The position numbers and the translations under genes were made by a program. The notes beneath the pieces are model-generated. The model did not search any database, was not told the origin of the DNA, and worked only from the letters and a program-made list of their open reading frames with translations. From contig JAYKKT010000074.1 of the NCBI GenBank assembly GCA_036023115.1, positions 7,704,001 to 7,768,000 of the forward strand: DNA of 64,000 bases, read 5' to 3'. This document shows positions 1 through 11,069 of the stretch, piece by piece (within the stretch, counting starts at the first letter, position 1; the number at the start of each line of letters is the position of its first letter). Source of the DNA: Brasenia schreberi (Eukaryota; Streptophyta; Magnoliopsida; Nymphaeales; Cabombaceae).

Positions 1-1
1 G

Positions 2-61
2 AACAAGACAAGCGTGATCAAGCTTAAGAAAGTGGCTAAAGATGGACCTCGTAAAAATTAG
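2..61 (+). CDS. possible C-terminal end of an unrecognised gene
   Basis: From base 2 one frame is open for 19 codons, rich in Lys/Arg (it ends KVAKDGPRKN), and stops with TAG at 59-61. The following sequence is AT-rich and stop-rich, as a 3' UTR would be. A basic tail ending a coding exon is plausible, but 19 codons can be open by chance and I do not recognise the sequence. The rest of the gene would lie left of the window. Confidence 0.2.
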   Translation, partial: NKTSVIKLKKVAKDGPRKN

Positions 62-3000
62 TGAGCAGATCTTGCCATGGTAGTTGTTGATATTCAAGTC
101 TTAAAAGTAGGCCAACATACATGCTTGATTTATCTGCTACATACACACATATAAATGGGGTGAGTCTAATATGCTTGTTTCGTTAAAATATCAAGCAAAC
201 ATCTTAAAAGGTGGGCAGTTGAGTTCAAAAGCAAATATCAATCAAACTCTTCTTTTTTTACTTTGAACGATGGTTGAGATTTCGATATATATAAACTAGG
301 AATGATGGTAAAACAAGGCATCCACCTCGCCCATTTTTCAAAATAAAGGAAATTGTATTCAACAGTTAAAACTATGATATGTACAGCTTTTACATTGCCT
401 TTCTGGGATATATAAAATTGTATTCTATCATGCGAATCATGGGCTTTTATGTGAGGTTTTGCATCGCCTTCACTCATGATGCTTTTTTGGCATTTTTTAC
501 AGCATGACTAATTTTGAAGGTCGTAAAAATATTTGGAAAATGATAGAAAGATAACCTTGCATTCGTACTACCAAAAAGCAATGGTCAAAACATAAGTTAA
601 CTTATATAGAGAAAAAAGTCTTTCATCACCAAAGATTCAAGTTTCAAGCTGCACTTCTGAAATATGATTAGGTACATCATTATCTGGACTTCTCCCCAAA
701 TTAGGATGGCCAGTACACTAGTAGGTATTTTTTTTTACTAAAAGTGCCGTTTCTCTAGAAAGGGTAAATCTATGAAGGTTACTTCTTAATTTGAAAGGAA
801 GCAAGGACACAACTTGGTATTGCTTATACATTTCTCTACGGCCTTCTTGTACTCACTTCTCCGTGAATTTCGTCTGCCTATTTTAGGACCCATGGTGCGT
901 GCGCTCACAATCATCTAATGTGATGTAGAGGAGATGAAAATGAGTCATGTGTAAGATAGGCCTCTTGATAGAGCCACAATTGTGGTATTAGCTTACCTAA
1001 ACTTAATAAAGGCGACAAGGAAAAGGCTTTTTCTTAAAGTTAATCTGCTGATTTAGGGTTCTTGAGAATTGCTTGCTGCCTTGTTAATTCGCATGTGATG
1101 CCTAGGATGTGAACAAGTTATTTCAAACTAAGGATCAACCATGGCAAATGGCTTTAAATAGATTCGATTGCTTCTTGATTAATATCGTATAATATATATC
1201 AAATATTCAGTGACCAAGAGAGAAGTTAGCTTTGCCATATTTTGCATCCCAAGAAAGGTAATTTTAGATATTTGCGTCTTGTATTAACAGGATGGTCAAT
1301 TAAGGCAAGATGTGCGGAGGCCTTGTTATCTTTGATTATTGTTTTGCAAGGAATATCACTGGTTTGGATTCCTTCATTTGGTGGTGCTTTATATTCTTCT
1401 GTGATCTGCTTGGGTCTGCCCAATCCCATCTTGCCAACAAAAAAGAGATGGCGAATAGATGAAGGTGCCCCACATAAAATTAAGATTAATGGTGGATTGA
1501 AGCAGAGCGATACAATGTGTGTTCTATGTCAAGAAGATAATACTCATTGATGTTGCTCAGAAACAGAAATGGATACGGTAACGCGATACGGGAAATGATC
1601 AAAAATTAGGAAACGGAAAACAGCAAATACACACACACACACATATATCCTTGTATATATATATGTTCATAAAGAATAAAAAAATGGTAAGAGAATATAA
1701 AAAGATGTCTATGTGATTTGAATTGAAGATCTCCTTTGTAGCAAAAGGATATTTTAGCCAACTATAGGCTATATTAGAACTTATAATAAAAATGTTTTAA
1801 ATATATTATCCTTGGTTCAGTCTGTATAAAACGCTTCACATGCGCTTCGTTCCGTGTCTCGGTTTCTGTATCGTTCTGAAGCAGCTTCTCACAACCCTTC
1901 CGGTGCATCATAGCTATTCATAAAGGTAATAATAAAGAAGCCATGTCATGCAACCTCTACAAAGTAAATGTTAGGCAATCACCATATGCAGGCTAAAATG
2001 ATGATGTTGAGTTAGGTGTGTAGCTTTACAAGAAAAAACCAAATCCATCATCAAGCTACTAGAGGAAGGTGTGAGAAATTAAACCATGAAAATTTTAAAA
2101 GATGAAGAGGAAGCAATTAAAAGTGTTGAAAGGAAACAATAACATATAAACTTTTCAAAATTAAATACTTATGTATAAACAAGATTCGACACAATGACGA
2201 TTAATAATCCATGTAGTGAACCCCCACTTAGATGAGAAAATGCTTGATGTTGCTTTGGTTTATCGAGATAGTAAATATCTCCTCTGAATAATGGAGTCAA
2301 GTCAGCATTTCCTCTTAATGTTTCCTTCGTCTTTTATTATTCTGAACTTAGAAATTACATGTAATGGAGGATGAAGGGATCTGCCTGTCAACAGCTTGAC
2401 TGTAAAAGGAAAATCCGATCTGAAAAATGGAAATCCGTGAAAGGACCTAAAACTTAACAGCCCTTGAAGTCATAACTTATAAATGCGGGGCCTAACTAAA
2501 GATTAGCAGCTACCAGAAGTAGCAGAGCAATTAACCAAGACGCATTTAGTGAAATCTCACTATTTTCTCTTCTCACCAAAGGATCGTATCTCTTTCATTT
2601 AATCCTATATATCAAATAGGTAGCGAATTAATAGTATAGCACTTCAAGCAAGGACGGCATTATTAGTCTTTCAATTTCATGTACACAGTACACCATTATG
2701 AGATCTTCCATATCTTATTAGCATACGTATTTGTATAAGGTCAGAAGCACACGTCACACACACATGCATGCATGCAAGCACACTTTCCTGTCGAAAAAAG
2801 GAAAGGAACTACATTTCATTTGCAATATTTTGGGTCGAGATGTTGGTGAGGATTCAAGCTTGTCAATAATCAGATACATTTTGCATGGCCTCTCATGAAA
2901 GGTGACAATTGGCCATTGGCGAGAGAATGGTACCCATGACTGTGTTTACTTCAATATGTATCGTACTGGCCCAATCACGACCAAAGTTTTGACTTTGGGC

Positions 3001-3769
3001 GGTGCTAGACTGGCTGACAGAACCCCTTTTAAAATGCCGCCGTTCTTGGTAAGGGAACCCCTCCGGATGGAAGAGGTTTGGATGGTCCACTGACACACAT
3101 CACTGACATGTACAGCCATAAATCTACAGTAACTTGGAAATTATTTTAACCATATATAAATTATGTGTGTGAGCAAAAACTGGCCAATCCGAGTGCATGA
3201 TTTCCACTGTCTTAATAATAATTCTTTTTTATATTTAAACTCAAGGAAAGCTTGCATCGCCTGCCATTGATGAAACTGTTTCTTGTTTTGATCAAGAGAT
3301 AACCCAAAGAAGAGATTTGGATTCCACGCTTCACACAACTTACAAACATGAACGGATTGGATCTCGTTCCGTGCATCTCTAAATAAAAGGGTGGAAGAAT
3401 GTCTCCAAATCTTTGGTTTCCGTGCAAGAATCCAAGTATCCGACATATTGTGGGAGATAAAACTCTCACACACACAGAGGCATACATACACAAAATGGAA
3501 GTTATATTAAGCAAGTGTTTCATTAACTTAAAGACATAATTTGATAGACACAATAACATATTTATTAGAAGCTAACAAGCTCATAAATTATGACAAGAAA
3601 ACGGGCTCATGCATACTATGAAAATACTCATTCATATGATATCCTTGTCACTGAAAAGACTAATTAGCGTATCGTTGTGTCATTAATCATGCAAAATCTC
3701 AATTCCAATGCTTATTAAAATCTCTAAGCAGTCCCTTTCTTTTTCCTTCAAGCCAAATTAGGAGATTTT
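62..3769. other. intergenic, no gene recognised
   Basis: AT-rich sequence with short random open frames only. It contains one end of a MITE-like repeat (from 167), a mixed CA/TA repeat near 1629-1672 and a short CA stretch near 2755. An open frame at 1242-1550 (+) ends with a CxxC-like stretch but matches no family convincingly. Confidence 0.5.
167..290. repeat. MITE-like repeat, one end
   Basis: It begins with TAATATGCTTGT, the same terminal sequence as the 175-bp element at 41464-41638. It also shares the internal phrase GATGGTTGAGATTT (near 270). No matching right terminal repeat is visible, so this is a diverged or partial relative. Confidence 0.35.
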
Positions 3770-3890
3770 ATTTTGGTGACAATGGAGAGGCTGAAGCCAG
3801 GTATTCACGCCCCCAGAATCAAACTCACGACTTGCATCTTGTGGGTCTAGAGTCCTGCTAGGTGAGCTAATGGTATGAGTGCACAAATGA
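3770..3890 (-). repeat. tRNA-derived SINE-like repeat, copy 1
   Basis: On the minus strand an A-box-like CATTAGCTCACC is followed about 45 bases later by a B-box-like GAGTTTGATTC. This is the internal RNA polymerase III promoter layout of tRNA-derived SINEs. A shared downstream phrase (GGCTTCAGCCTCTCCATTG when read on the minus strand) recurs in copies at 42.7 and 43.5 kb. Confidence 0.5.
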
Positions 3891-3934
3891 TGGGGAGTTA
3901 AAAACTAAAATCCTCTCAGTTTATTTCTTGTTAA

Positions 3935-4045
3935 AGAGAGGCCGAAGCCTAATACATATGTGCACTCCTGGGAGTCGAACTCCCCACCTACACCAAGGGC
4001 ATCAGAGGGCCCTGCCAGTTGAGCTAATGCTATGTGTGAAGAATA
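3935..4045 (-). repeat. tRNA-derived SINE-like repeat, copy 2
   Basis: Minus strand: A-box-like CATTAGCTCAACTGG, then B-box-like GGGGAGTTCGACTCCC, then the shared GGCTTCGGCCTCTC phrase. It lies in the same orientation and close to copy 1. Confidence 0.55.
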
Positions 4046-4178
4046 GCCTATAATTTTCAACACAACAGATAGAGGGCCTCCTTGAAAAGTGGGGGTCGTG
4101 TTCCTTAGACAGTAGGTAATAATACAAGCAGCCAGAAGATTAAATAAATTAGCCTAATTTGATCCTCTCTTTGAGAAG

Positions 4179-4352
4179 TCATAAATGAGCATTGGGCCTC
4201 ATTAAAGTTCTAAATCTTTTCCTCATTGGGCCACTTGGATCAACATTCAAACTGGAGCCTGTGCCTGTCTTGGTTGCATTAGATACGTCTCCATCTCCAC
4301 CTTCTTCTATACGATGATTCATATAGTCGTAATACCGTTCTTCTAATTCCAG
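4179..4352 (-). CDS. possible terminal exon, unrecognised protein
   Basis: On the minus strand a TTGGCAG acceptor-like site is followed by 57 open codons (LELEERYYDYMNHR.. ending RTLMRPNAHL) and TGA. The composition is acidic in the first half and basic near the end, and codon use looks protein-like rather than AT-random. I do not recognise the family and no other exon of this gene is visible, so it may be a gene fragment or chance. Confidence 0.22.
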   Translation of the reverse strand: MELEERYYDYMNHRIEEGGDGDVSNATKTGTGSSLNVDPSGPMRKRFRTLMRPNAHL

Positions 4353-4514
4353 CTGCCAATATGATAAGTAATCAAGTCTAACGCAATACGAGATTTGATT
4401 TTGAAGATAAGTAATCAATACGTTACAAGGAAACAATTGATTTAAAAATAGCTTGAACTTTCATATTCAACCAAAATTTAAACATGGACGCAGCAAATAA
4501 AGGATTTTCAACAT

Positions 4515-4516
<2 letters not shown>

Positions 4517-4600
<84 letters not shown>
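4517..4600. repeat. (TC)n microsatellite
   Basis: About 42 uninterrupted TC units (84 bp), the longest dinucleotide run in the window. No gene lies close to it. Confidence 0.95.
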
Positions 4601-4603
<3 letters not shown>

Positions 4604-4865
4604 GCTATTTATTAGAAGTCGACTTTACTTTAATTGGATATTGACGAAAAAAACCTAAAATTTGAGCCATCAAATTTTGAGAACAAGACGAACTATTGTT
4701 TTGTCATTCGCCTGAAAAGCATTTATAGGCATGAAAAGTACCCAATCTAGTTTTATTGTTGATTAATCTAAACACATCCGCAAGTCTCTACTCCAGGCGA
4801 CTAAGAAGTCAGGACCTTCACATGAGAGACTCACAATACAATATATATATATATATATATATATT

Positions 4866-5105
4866 TTCTTTCTGTTCTTTCTCTTATTTCTATATCATGA
4901 GCAGTGGCTGCTCATAGTCTCCTGGCTTGCACGGTGGGTTTCCCTCTTCTGAGCAGCCCGAATCCAGACGGTTACCATGAAATCCGGTAACCGTCCAGTG
5001 GTTACACGCGACTCTATCCTGTAACCCTATATCTGGTAACGGACTGGATGGCCAGTCCAGCCGTTACCAGATAAGGTTGCTGAGAATGACCATTCTTCTG
5101 TAACA
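4866..5105 (-). repeat. truncated LTR of the Copia-C family
   Basis: Closely matches the right two thirds of the Copia-C LTR (compare 52195-52437), including GCAGTGGCTG, the CCGGTAACCGTCC and CCAGCCGTTACC motifs and the end TTCTGTAACA. The other end is lost at a (TA)n run (4842-4864). Either a truncated solo LTR or a remnant of a decayed insertion. Internal element sequence is absent. Confidence 0.8.
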
Positions 5106-5222
5106 CCCATAGTATTAGCTCAACGTTCAGACTCAACTCCTACACTGTGAGTTCAATTCCCCGAGAGTTGTATGTGTGGGTGTTTGTGTTTAGGCTTGAG
5201 GCTCTCTTTATAACAGAAAAAA
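5106..5222 (+). repeat. tRNA-derived SINE-like repeat, copy 3
   Basis: TATTAGCTCAACG (A-box-like) and GTGAGTTCAATTCCCC (B-box-like) are in tRNA spacing, followed by a T/G-rich tail with GGCTTGAGGCTCTC and an A-rich end. It abuts the end of the LTR fragment. Confidence 0.5.
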
Positions 5223-5415
5223 GGGATGTTACCAACAAACATATCATAGTCTATAGCTTGTCCCAAAGAACTTGTTTTGCTGTTGGGGCATTCTTGATCC
5301 TATGAATTTGTAGATTCTTCAAAGGGAACTGTGGAGTTACCTCTGGGCCGCAGATTTACATTGAATGAAAACATTAAGTATCAATGGCGCCACTTGATTG
5401 CAATGTGTGTATGTG

Positions 5416-5418
<3 letters not shown>

Positions 5419-5474
<56 letters not shown>

Positions 5475-5475
5475 C
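5419..5475. repeat. compound (TA)n(GA)n microsatellite
   Basis: About 32 bp of TA units run directly into about 25 bp of GA units. The same two-part structure recurs at 5724-5792 and in short form at 41638-41672. Confidence 0.9.
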
Positions 5476-5719
5476 ATTTTTTTTGTTTACTGGTTCTAGA
5501 GGGCTCTTTAGCGTGTAATTTCGAAGTCTCCTTGATCAATTCAAAGTTTTTCAGTAGTTGGGGCTAGAGATCTTTGTTATTTGGAGCAGCCGTGTATTCT
5601 CCATTTCATTGCGAGGCGTCATGGCTTGAACCTACACCTTCACATTGTATCTTAACGATCTCATCACCACAAAATTCTATAGTATATCCGTTGTCTTTAT
5701 CAAGAAATCACGCGCGCGC

Positions 5720-5723
<4 letters not shown>

Positions 5724-5792
<69 letters not shown>
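5724..5792. repeat. compound (TA)n(GA)n microsatellite
   Basis: About 37 bp of TA followed by about 31 bp of GA, preceded by a CGCG/CACA stretch. Second compound repeat within 400 bp of the first. A plain (GA)n run follows at about 6206-6233. Confidence 0.9.
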
Positions 5793-5795
<3 letters not shown>

Positions 5796-6202
5796 TTTCT
5801 TAGCCAAACGATGCTTTTCCTTTTGCGGTTCCCATGATCTGTCTAATCAAGTACGTAAACCACTTCTATTTATTTGTCCTTTATTTAATTAGAAAAAATC
5901 GCAATATCCACGATTGGAAGTAGTCTCATCATCTAGATATGATGCCTGACATACCAGGACAAACCTTAATCCTCCAGGTCCATTCATCTGGACGATTAAT
6001 AATACACAAAGTGGTGGCTGTTCAGATTCATTCAATTTGATGAATAAAATCTAAATTAGAAAATAAATTTTCCAGCTTGTAATAGTTTATTTATGCCGCC
6101 CGTGTTATTTCACGATATCCAGCTGTAAATTCCTCCTCTTTCTTAAGAGAAAAAACGGCAAATGCCTTTATTTAAGATGAAAAAAATGGTAACAATAGAG
6201 CA

Positions 6203-6236
<34 letters not shown>

Positions 6237-6295
6237 AGTCAAAAATATTGGTTAACTAACGGGAAGACTTTGACTTATTGGGGTGGGATCCGCAG

Positions 6296-6617
6296 GTTAC
6301 GGACGTACATGGTGGAGGGTTTCTTCTGCCACACGCACCATGCGGCGTGGCACACGCTCCACAATATCATCTGCGGAACGGCGAGCAAGATGGACGGCTA
6401 TCTGGAGACGGTGGACCAACAACTGGACTGTAAGGTGACGATATTCCATGGCAGCGACGATGAGCTCCTCCCCCTGGAATGCAGCTATGCCGTCCGATCC
6501 AAGATCCCACGGGCCACGGTCAAGGTCATCGACAAGAAGGACCATCTCACCATTGTCATTGGCCGGCAGAAGGCCTTCGCCAGAGAGCTCGAGGAGATTT
6601 GGAAGATGACCGAGTGA
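6296..6617 (+). CDS. BODYGUARD-type alpha/beta hydrolase, last exon only
   Basis: BODYGUARD proteins are plant alpha/beta-fold hydrolases of the epidermal cell wall needed for normal cuticle. This exon encodes the C-terminal ~107 residues. The motif run MVEGFFCHTH..AWHTLHNIICGT is characteristic of the family, followed by FHGSDDELLPLECSY (strand with the catalytic acid) and KKDHLTIVIGRQ (catalytic His), ending at TGA 6615-6617. A CCGCAG acceptor precedes base 6296, in the middle of an Arg codon. The exon is intact and GC-rich compared with its surroundings. The nucleophile-serine part of the protein (normally several hundred residues upstream) is not found between 1 and 6245. So either a very long intron separates it from exons outside the window, or it is an orphan fragment. 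The family is clear; whether the gene is functional is not. Confidence 0.8.
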
Positions 6618-9450
6618 GGAAATTAAAGGTATCTGTGCATGGGAAGATCATAACTCTGAGTATATTGTGCTTGTGCGTGTCTATGCGTGCCTGCATGACT
6701 CTTTGTGGGCGCTGTGACAAAGAGGGATATTTTTGGAGGGAAAAAGCAGAAGAAAGCAAAAGTTATATTGAAAAGATTTAGCAAAAGCTGCATCCCGAAG
6801 AGGGTTGAAGCGAGTTTGATTTAGAAACACGACGAATAATTCTTTGCGATCATGTTGTAAACCACCATCATCACCACGTTGGAACATCGCCACTACCACC
6901 GTTTGGCATTATTGCTATTCATTAATGTTTACTTCGCCGTATTTGCGGCATTAGTATTCATGTTTTATGGCTGGTTGGCTATTTCCTACAGGAATTAATG
7001 AAGACCATGTTTGGGGTCTCTCTCTCACACGCACACACACATTGGGAGCCAGGTGAGCATGATCTGACTCCAAAATACATGTCACTCACGTGGTCTCCAT
7101 GACACCACCATAAATTCCATCAATAGTGAGATGGTTTTTACTGGCACAGGGGTTGGCCCCCTAATAGTGTCACGAGAACTAGTCTCCTTTTAGTGCACAA
7201 GAGTAGCGGAACACAAGTGCAAGTGGCTACTATCACTAATGGTCACTGTAGATGAGTTTTTTGTAGTTTTTTCTTTGGATAAAAGATAAGTTTTGTTGTT
7301 GCCTTCGCGAATGATGTGCTAGATCAGGACATAGTGGATCATACGCTCTTGAATCGCTTGATTCGGGTTGATATTCAGGTAACTCTCATGATCGCTGCGG
7401 ATCGTCAAATCTTATTTGTAACTTAATAGGTAATCATCTTCAACCAAGAAGGAACAAACGAGAAATAGATTGATAAAAAAATTCAGTTATCCCCAACATC
7501 TTAAATTAGTGTGCACTGTGTGGCTTTGCGCAGTCGTGTACATTGTGTGTGTGTGTGTGCCTATATAAAGGAGACTAGTTCTTTCTCATTTTCTTTAAGT
7601 TTATGCTTTAAGGGATTCTTAATTAAGTGGTAGGACAAATGCGAACTGTCTGCCACATGAAATGTAATAGTCCATCGACTTTCTTGGAGGATGAGTTCCT
7701 GGCTCCTTTTGATTATTTCTCGCTTGATGGAACTAAATTGGATGAGGTGGTTTTGTCATCTGTCACGTACTCGCTTCAATGATGTGTCAGGGTATTCAAG
7801 TCGTTTGTTAAGTCTTTGTTCTTTTCCTTTTTTTGGAAATTCAATCCTTTATTTCTTGTGAAAGTGAAATCCAAAGAAACCCCAAAACGGATTATGGTGA
7901 ATTGTTTATGGGTTCATTAGCACTCAAGAATTATGTATACCATCAGTGATGTGGTGGTTGGTCTACATATTAGCTACCACCATACAATAAATTATGGTCG
8001 TATATATTGCCTTGATTAACATCGAGTAAATGTTCAAAACAACATTCAATTGGCGGCATCACTTATCTGCTATATTCACCTGTTAAATTTGGTCAAAATA
8101 TGATAGTTTGGGCCATTTATGTGGCTCTTTCTTTTTAGGGTTCCCCATCGGCCTTTGGAGGGTGTTGAGACAGCCCCACGAGAGATTTAGCATTGAGCCA
8201 GATCCTCACCCTTAGCGCCTACAACCAGCGTTAAGTTGCCATAGCAACCAGCAGATGCCCTTTTCACCGTGCTAAACTCCCTTGGGGCATCTGCAATCCA
8301 ATTTGTCTTCACATATTGTGAGGCGTTGTTAATCATCTTAAGAAACGTATTTTGTATTGTAATAAACTTGATAAGACTCCCAATCAACATAGTAATCAAT
8401 AGGAACCACATTTCTCTAATTGAATGCATCATTTGGTTGATAGATTCATGCAGATAGCGCCACACGTAAAGGTTCTGACTCCAGCCACGCCAACCACTCG
8501 CTTTCTTTATGGTGCGTTTGATTCGTAGTGCCCAGCTCCTGGTACTAAAACTACAAGCCTAGATCCATATAGGTTCTAACTATGGTTTCAATGAATTATG
8601 GTTTTATTTGATTTGTGAGTAAAACCGACGCTTAAGCTTTTGTGCAAGGTGGAATAGCAACATGAGAGAGAAGTAAAAAACTATAGCTCATGATTGAATC
8701 CGTGGCCTAAAGTTACATAGTTTGCAGCCCACTTATCAACACTTTTCTAGGTCATTCATCCCATGCTAGATAAAGGATTTTCTCGATGGCTACTGTAGAC
8801 CACAGATCACTCATCGAGATATAATTCTGTGGGGCGCATTAAAATGAAAAACCTTCTCTGTACAGAGTGTATTGCATTAAATTTATGATATGTTGAATTT
8901 ATACTGGATGCACTGCACACCAATGTGGGAGCACACGGTGCAAAGGAGCGTGAAGGGTGCATATGCCTGAGCTTCTTTTTTCTTAGCAAGCTTTTTATTA
9001 AATGAGCAGAGACCAACGGGTCCACTGGTGGAGGTGCACCCACTGCACCTTCCAACCGTAAAGAGAAAGAACCTGGATTCTGTAGGTAACAAAAGGTGAG
9101 CCCATTCGTCTCGAACGTGTCCGATCACGACGCTATCACCTTTCATGGACCCAGTATAGGCCCCGAGATTAAGGGTCTAGTCAGGTCCTATGTGTGTCTT
9201 AACTTAAACCAAGATAAGACCTGTAAGCTGAGGAATTCAATTTCAAGGTTCTGGTGCGACCTACTGCTAGCTCCATGACACTTCACTTCAGCACTTAGTA
9301 TTTTTCTTAAGTGTGTTCACAAATAAGGGTGTTCAACGAACCGATTCAGACTATTTGAACCCGATTAAACAAATCCAAATTCGTTGGTTCTTTTTTCGTG
9401 GTATGGTTTTGTTCAGTTTGAAGTCGAATTGAACCACTAGAATTAGACAG

Positions 9451-9482
<32 letters not shown>

Positions 9483-9779
9483 GTGTGTGTGTGTACACTA
9501 TATTAAGTTGGTAAGATAGGAGTATGAATTGCTATCCATTTGGTGCAAATGTTGAAGTGTGAATGCTAGAAAATGTGAAAGTTCAACTATCTTAGTACTT
9601 TTGTACCTGAACAATACGATTTATCATATATTATTCACTACAAGTGACACATATTGGCATGTTTAAGCATAATAAACCGTTGTTAGGAACAAAATCAAAC
9701 AGGAACCAATGGTATGGTTTGGTTCATTTTGGTTATTTACAACGGTTTGCTTTAGTTCAAAATTGTTAACCAATCACAC
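6618..9779. other. intergenic, no gene recognised
   Basis: The first few hundred bases may be the 3' UTR of the BODYGUARD exon. Beyond that the sequence is AT-rich with CA/GT runs (7030, 7540) and a TA/GT run at 9451-9495. An 82-92 residue frame at 8187-8465 (-) has hydrophobic stretches but no recognisable domain or splice context. Confidence 0.5.
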
Positions 9780-9890
9780 CCACAGCGTTTGAGCTAGGTC
9801 ATATTGATGCCTGTGTTGTTGGTGGGGAGTTCGATTCCCAGGGGGGTGCTGGAGTGTCTGTTAGGCTGCGGCCTCTTGTACCAAAAGAAA
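9780..9890 (+). repeat. tRNA-derived SINE-like repeat, copy 4
   Basis: TTTGAGCTAGG (A-box-like) and GGGGAGTTCGATTCCC (near-perfect B box) in tRNA spacing, followed by GGCTGCGGCCTCTTGTACC. Best preserved B box of the family in this window. Confidence 0.55.
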
Positions 9891-10476
9891 TTGTGAACCA
9901 ATTAGATTGGTTTAGGTTTAAGGTTGAGCCTACTGACTCAAACCAGACCAAGCACACACCTCTACTCACATACATGTATTGTAAGGAGATGCCTTTGTTT
10001 CCATATGCAGATTTTAGGTTATACCAAGAATTTGGAATTCCAGGATCTTGCTTATGTTAAACCTGGATATCAGCTAGCAGACTGCATTCAAATGAACTAT
10101 TTCCCTCAACTATCCTACTGCATATGATGGAATATCTTTCTTGCGTCTTTGTCCATCCATTTAATTAGTGGTGGATTGCTTTCATGGAACACCCATATTC
10201 CGTGTCAAACTGAGCCGAGATTTCATGCCTAGCATGTCCTAGGGGCTTCGGAACTCTCCGTGTGGGTGTGTGTGCGTGCTCGCATGCATGCACATGTGTA
10301 TTTGGCAGATGAAAGAGCATTCACATTGTTTACGAATTGAGAAACCCACTTTCTACGAAATGTTGGTGAACCAAATTGCGTCCGATGTCGATGCCGTATA
10401 TCCATCTTTTTCTAGTTCGGCATTGAATTTGAAAGCAATTTGCTTATTTCTTACTTTTCTTGAAATATGATATTGT

Positions 10477-11069
10477 TGTTAGAAATATGTTAATTAATGA
10501 TTAGGTTAATTAGATTCATATGTATTAATTGTTTTGGTTTTTGTTAAGTATTTCTAAATATTCATTTGATGTATCTTTGTGCGAGATGTAACAAAAGTTT
10601 AGTCTCGTATTGAAGAGTAGAATAAACGTATATGTCTTTGTATATTGATAGTAGCTCATTAACTTTAGTTCAAAGAGAATCGAGAGCCCATGTATGACTG
10701 GGCTTGGGTTTTAAAATTGAATTGCCTTCTCTTTTATGAAACAAAAAACATGGATTGTTTGGGTCGGATATGAGATCTGTCGTTTTACCATAAAGCGAGA
10801 TTAGGGATCTCCTAATCCGAAAACTTCATTCTCTCTCCTCCCCGATGGTCATAGATGGCTCGAATAAAGCATATGCTCTTGTCATATAATGCCCTTTTAT
10901 CTTGGGAGGAAAGCGTTAGAACCCTGCGTACTCAATAGCGAGTTCACTAATTTTCTCAAGGGGGTCATGCACGGATAAATGGTTTGTTAATTTTCTTTCT
11001 TGTTTTACTTGTTTTCTGTACTGTTAGTAATGGATTTCTTTGGATTTGCAGTTATTGATGAAATCAACA
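10477..11069 (+). repeat. possible solo LTR
   Basis: Begins TGTTAGAAATATG and ends near ATCAACA, giving TG..CA borders. The interior has the feel of a plant copia LTR (TTTAGTCTCGTATTGAAGAG, ATATGTCTTTGTATATTG). No clear 5-bp target duplication and no second copy in the window, so borders and identity are tentative. Confidence 0.3.

Noticed and set aside
1242..1550. 102-codon open frame with a CVLCQED stretch, considered as a zinc-binding retroelement fragment
   Set aside because: Only one Cys pair, no partner residues and no neighbouring retroelement; not supportable.
3141..3559. Two overlapping 115-residue minus-strand frames
   Set aside because: Overlapping frames with low-complexity and hydrophobic starts, no motif, no splice context.
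3935..4045. Considered a genuine tRNA gene because of the strong B-box match
   Set aside because: The acceptor and anticodon arms do not pair and the sequence continues into the shared SINE body.
8187..8465. 92-residue minus-strand frame with hydrophobic segments
   Set aside because: No recognised domain, no start context; likely chance in AT-rich DNA.
9340..9780. Possible LTR from the repeated GGTATGGTTTGGTTC-like phrases
   Set aside because: No TG..CA borders, no second copy, no target duplication.
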